Shown here: one piece after another, positions 44,776 to 46,331 of the stretch
Numbering within the stretch: position 1 is the stretch's first letter
Layout: each line of letters starts with the position of its first letter
From: Bacteroidales bacterium
GTDB lineage: Bacteria > Bacteroidota > Bacteroidia > Bacteroidales > UBA932
Direction: 5' to 3'
Assembly: GCA_012744435.1 (NCBI GenBank)
Contig: JAAYCA010000059.1
Span: 1-46,331, forward strand
DNA: 46,331 nt
Translations under genes and position numbers: made by a program
Notes under the pieces: generated by a model
Database searches by the model: none
Told to the model about the DNA's origin: nothing
What the model saw: only the letters and a program-made list of their open reading frames with translations

Positions 44776-46205
44776 AAAGAATACTCACCCTGTTCGCGGC
44801 CCTGCTCGTCTGTGCGGCCGCTTTCGCCAAGCTTCAGTTGCGCCAGCCCTGCAGCGACGGCATGGTCCTTCAGCAGCAGGCCCTGGCAACGGTCTGGGGC
44901 AAGGCCGATCCGGGCAGCCGCGTGACGGTGGTCCCGTCCTGGGACAAACGGAAGTACACTGCCGAGGCGGATGCCGAGGGCTTCTGGCAGCTCGCCGTGC
45001 AGACGCCGGCGGCCTCCTATACGCCGCACACGCTCACGGTGAAGTCCGGTTCCGACCGGCTGCTCATCCGAGACGTGCTGGTGGGCGAAGTCTGGTTCGC
45101 CTCCGGCCAGAGCAATATGGAAATGCCCATCCGGGGTTTCTACGGCTGCCCGGTCGAGGGCGCGGCGGATGTCCTGACGGCGGCCCCCCTGCGCGACCGC
45201 GTGCGGATGTTCAAGGTCCCGCGCACGCGCAGCTATGAGCCTGTCTCCGAAGTCGAGGCGGAATGGTGGCGGGCCGATGCGACAACGGTCGCGGAAATGA
45301 GCGCCACGGGTTTCTTCTTCGCCCGCAAGCTGAACGAGACGCTGGACGTCCCGGTCGGGATCCTGTTCAGCGCTTACGGCGGTTCCAAGGTGGAGAGCTG
45401 GCTGCCGGAGGAGATCGTCCGGACCTACCCCGACATCCGCACCGACCGCGCCTCGATCGAGGCGCTGCCCTTCGACTACTACAGCCCGTTCATGATGTAC
45501 AACGCAATGGTCTGCCCGGTCAAGGGCTATACCGTCAAGGGCTTCATCTGGTATCAGGGCTGCTCCAATGTGGGACAGGAGGCGACCTATGCCGACCGGC
45601 TGGAGAAACTGGTGTCCGTCTGGCGGGCCGATTGGAACGATCCCGAGGCCCGGCTGCCTTTCTATCAGGTCGAGATCGCCCCGTACCAGTATGCGGAAGG
45701 CGGCTGCGCCGGCGCCCTGCTCCGGCAGGCGCAGCATGCCGCCGCCAAGCGCATCCCCAATGCCGGTATCGCCGTGACCAATGATCTGGTGTACCCCTAC
45801 GAACTGGACCAGATCCACCCCGCGCGCAAGCAGGAAGTGGGGGAGCGGCTTGCTTACCTGGCCTTGCACCGCGATTACGGCCTGGAGCGCGTGGCCTGCT
45901 ATTCGCCGGAGGCGCTGCAGGCGTCGCTTTCTCCGCGGGATCCGCAGACCGTCTGCGTGCGTCTGTCGGAGTGCCCGGACGGGCTGGACCGCTGGCGTGG
46001 GATCGAGGGGCTGGAAGTCGCGGGTGCGGACGGGGTGTTCTATCCGGTCCGGGAAGCCCGCACGGACGGTGCCACGCTGTTCGTGCGCTGCGACGCCGTT
46101 CCCGCGCCCCGCACGGTTCGCTACGGCTGGGGCGATTTCGTCCCCGGCAACCTCCACAGCTGCGCCGGCCTTCCGCTGAGCCCTTTTTGTCTGACGGTGG
46201 AATAG
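44772..46205 (+). CDS. sialate O-acetylesterase-family carbohydrate deacetylase
   Basis: A 477-residue exported SGNH-hydrolase-like esterase. The start at 44772 overlaps the epimerase stop (ATGA) and gives signal peptide MKRILTLFAALLVCAAAFA. Residues about 20-105 are a beta-sandwich typical of the family (LQQQALATVWGKADPGSRVTV). The nucleophile is Ser114 in FASGQSNMEM. SAYGGSKVESWLP, GFIWYQGCSN and the Asp-His pair in YELDQIHPARKQ follow. Despite the family name, relatives in plant-glycan PULs remove acetyl groups from mannan or xyloglucan. With mannanases here, acetylated mannan-oligosaccharide is the likely substrate. It probably works in the periplasm. This is inference from context. Confidence 0.88.
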   Translation: MKRILTLFAALLVCAAAFAKLQLRQPCSDGMVLQQQALATVWGKADPGSRVTVVPSWDKRKYTAEADAEGFWQLAVQTPAASYTPHTLTVKSGSDRLLIRDVLVGEVWFASGQSNMEMPIRGFYGCPVEGAADVLTAAPLRDRVRMFKVPRTRSYEPVSEVEAEWWRADATTVAEMSATGFFFARKLNETLDVPVGILFSAYGGSKVESWLPEEIVRTYPDIRTDRASIEALPFDYYSPFMMYNAMVCPVKGYTVKGFIWYQGCSNVGQEATYADRLEKLVSVWRADWNDPEARLPFYQVEIAPYQYAEGGCAGALLRQAQHAAAKRIPNAGIAVTNDLVYPYELDQIHPARKQEVGERLAYLALHRDYGLERVACYSPEALQASLSPRDPQTVCVRLSECPDGLDRWRGIEGLEVAGADGVFYPVREARTDGATLFVRCDAVPAPRTVRYGWGDFVPGNLHSCAGLPLSPFCLTVE

Positions 46206-46213
46206 GGGTATAA

Positions 46214-46254
46214 TTGACAAAAACGGTTGGTAACCTTGACATTTTCGGTTGGTA
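46214..46254. repeat. two copies of a 22-base tandem repeat
   Basis: TTGACA-AAAA-CGGTTGGTA at 46214 and TTGACA-TTTT-CGGTTGGTA at 46236 share 15 of 19 positions at an exact 22-base period, differing only in a central A4/T4. Spacing of about two helical turns fits protein binding on one DNA face. The function is unknown. Confidence 0.6.
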
Positions 46255-46267
46255 GAAAGGTCACAAT

Positions 46268-46299
46268 TTCCTCTTCTTTTCGTCGTTGAAAAAGAGGAA
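46268..46299. other. hairpin after the esterase gene
   Basis: TTCCTCTT (46268-46275) pairs with AAGAGGAA (46292-46299), and an inner TTTC/GAAA stem closes a GTCGTT loop with a small bulge. It could act as a terminator for the epimerase-esterase pair or as a leader structure for the ORF starting at 46307. No T-tract follows. Confidence 0.4.
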
Positions 46300-46306
46300 C
46301 CATTTA

Positions 46307-46331
46307 ATGAAGTTATCAACCCGAGATTCCG
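46307..46331 (+). CDS. possible start of a gene cut by the window edge
   Basis: An ATG followed by seven sense codons (MKLSTRDS) reaches the window end. The beginning MKLST is common in Rrf2-type regulators, but eight residues cannot support a family call. It is listed only because the tandem repeat and hairpin lie directly upstream. Confidence 0.25.

Noticed and set aside
44772..46205. Sialic-acid metabolism role for the esterase
   Set aside because: No sialidase, sialate lyase or NanT gene is present. The mannan PUL context favours plant-glycan deacetylation.
46307..46331. Rrf2 regulator at the right edge
   Set aside because: Only eight residues are visible. MKLST alone is not enough to name a family.

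Overview
The window is a 46.3 kb stretch of a GC-rich Bacteroidetes (order Bacteroidales) chromosome. The evidence is tandem SusC/SusD pairs, many lipoproteins with Bacteroidetes-style signal peptides, promoter -7 boxes of the form TAnnTTTG, weak Shine-Dalgarno sites, and a sphingolipid-type acyltransferase/reductase pair. High GC fits Rikenellaceae-like or related gut lineages better than Bacteroides itself, but the sequence seen here does not fix the genus. No gene-free stretch exceeds about 130 bases. I saw no tRNA, rRNA, CRISPR array or complete insertion sequence.

Left half (1-21,216), mostly housekeeping. It starts with the 3' end of a phosphohexomutase and a small protein with one EF-hand-like loop. 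A converging ftsE-nth pair follows. Divergent from ftsE is a 986-residue TPR protein with a beta-barrel partner. Next comes a plus-strand run: gyrB, a serine-palmitoyltransferase-like PLP enzyme, a short-chain reductase, a PgpH-type 7TM-HD phosphodiesterase, a trigger factor and an MgtC-like membrane protein. Facing it is a minus-strand cluster of four genes joined by ATGA overlaps: a small anchored protein, a DPP-IV-like peptidase, an unknown secreted protein and an M20 peptidase. A PagL-like lipid A deacylase stands alone beside them.

Right half (21,250-46,205) is one large polysaccharide utilisation locus (PUL) whose content predicts acetylated beta-mannan or glucomannan as substrate. The minus-strand gene order is: AraC-type regulator; GH5_7-like mannanase fused to a CE7-like acetylesterase; SusC1; SusD1; SusC2; SusD2; IPT/TIG surface glycan-binding lipoprotein; GH5 endoglucanase-like enzyme; GH26 mannanase; GH130 mannosylglucose phosphorylase; GPH-type sugar transporter; GH94 cellobiose phosphorylase. 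Divergent from the regulator are a cellobiose/mannobiose 2-epimerase and a sialate-O-acetylesterase-family deacetylase. The predicted flow is as follows. Surface mannanases, an endoglucanase and esterases cut and deacetylate the glycan. SusCD imports oligosaccharides, and the GPH carrier takes disaccharides into the cytosol. There the epimerase converts mannobiose to mannosylglucose, and GH130 and GH94 cleave the disaccharides with phosphate.

The most striking observation is that this PUL carries three separate lesions: an in-frame TGA in SusC1, an in-frame TAG in SusD2, and a frameshift in the GH26 gene. Neither SusC/SusD pair is intact as read. Either the locus is decaying recently or the assembly has errors or mixed strains. 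Other notable points are a trigger factor lacking its FKBP domain, an inverted repeat overlapping the predicted PUL promoter, a strong hairpin between the SusCD/binding-protein genes and the enzyme genes, and a 22-base tandem repeat at the right edge.
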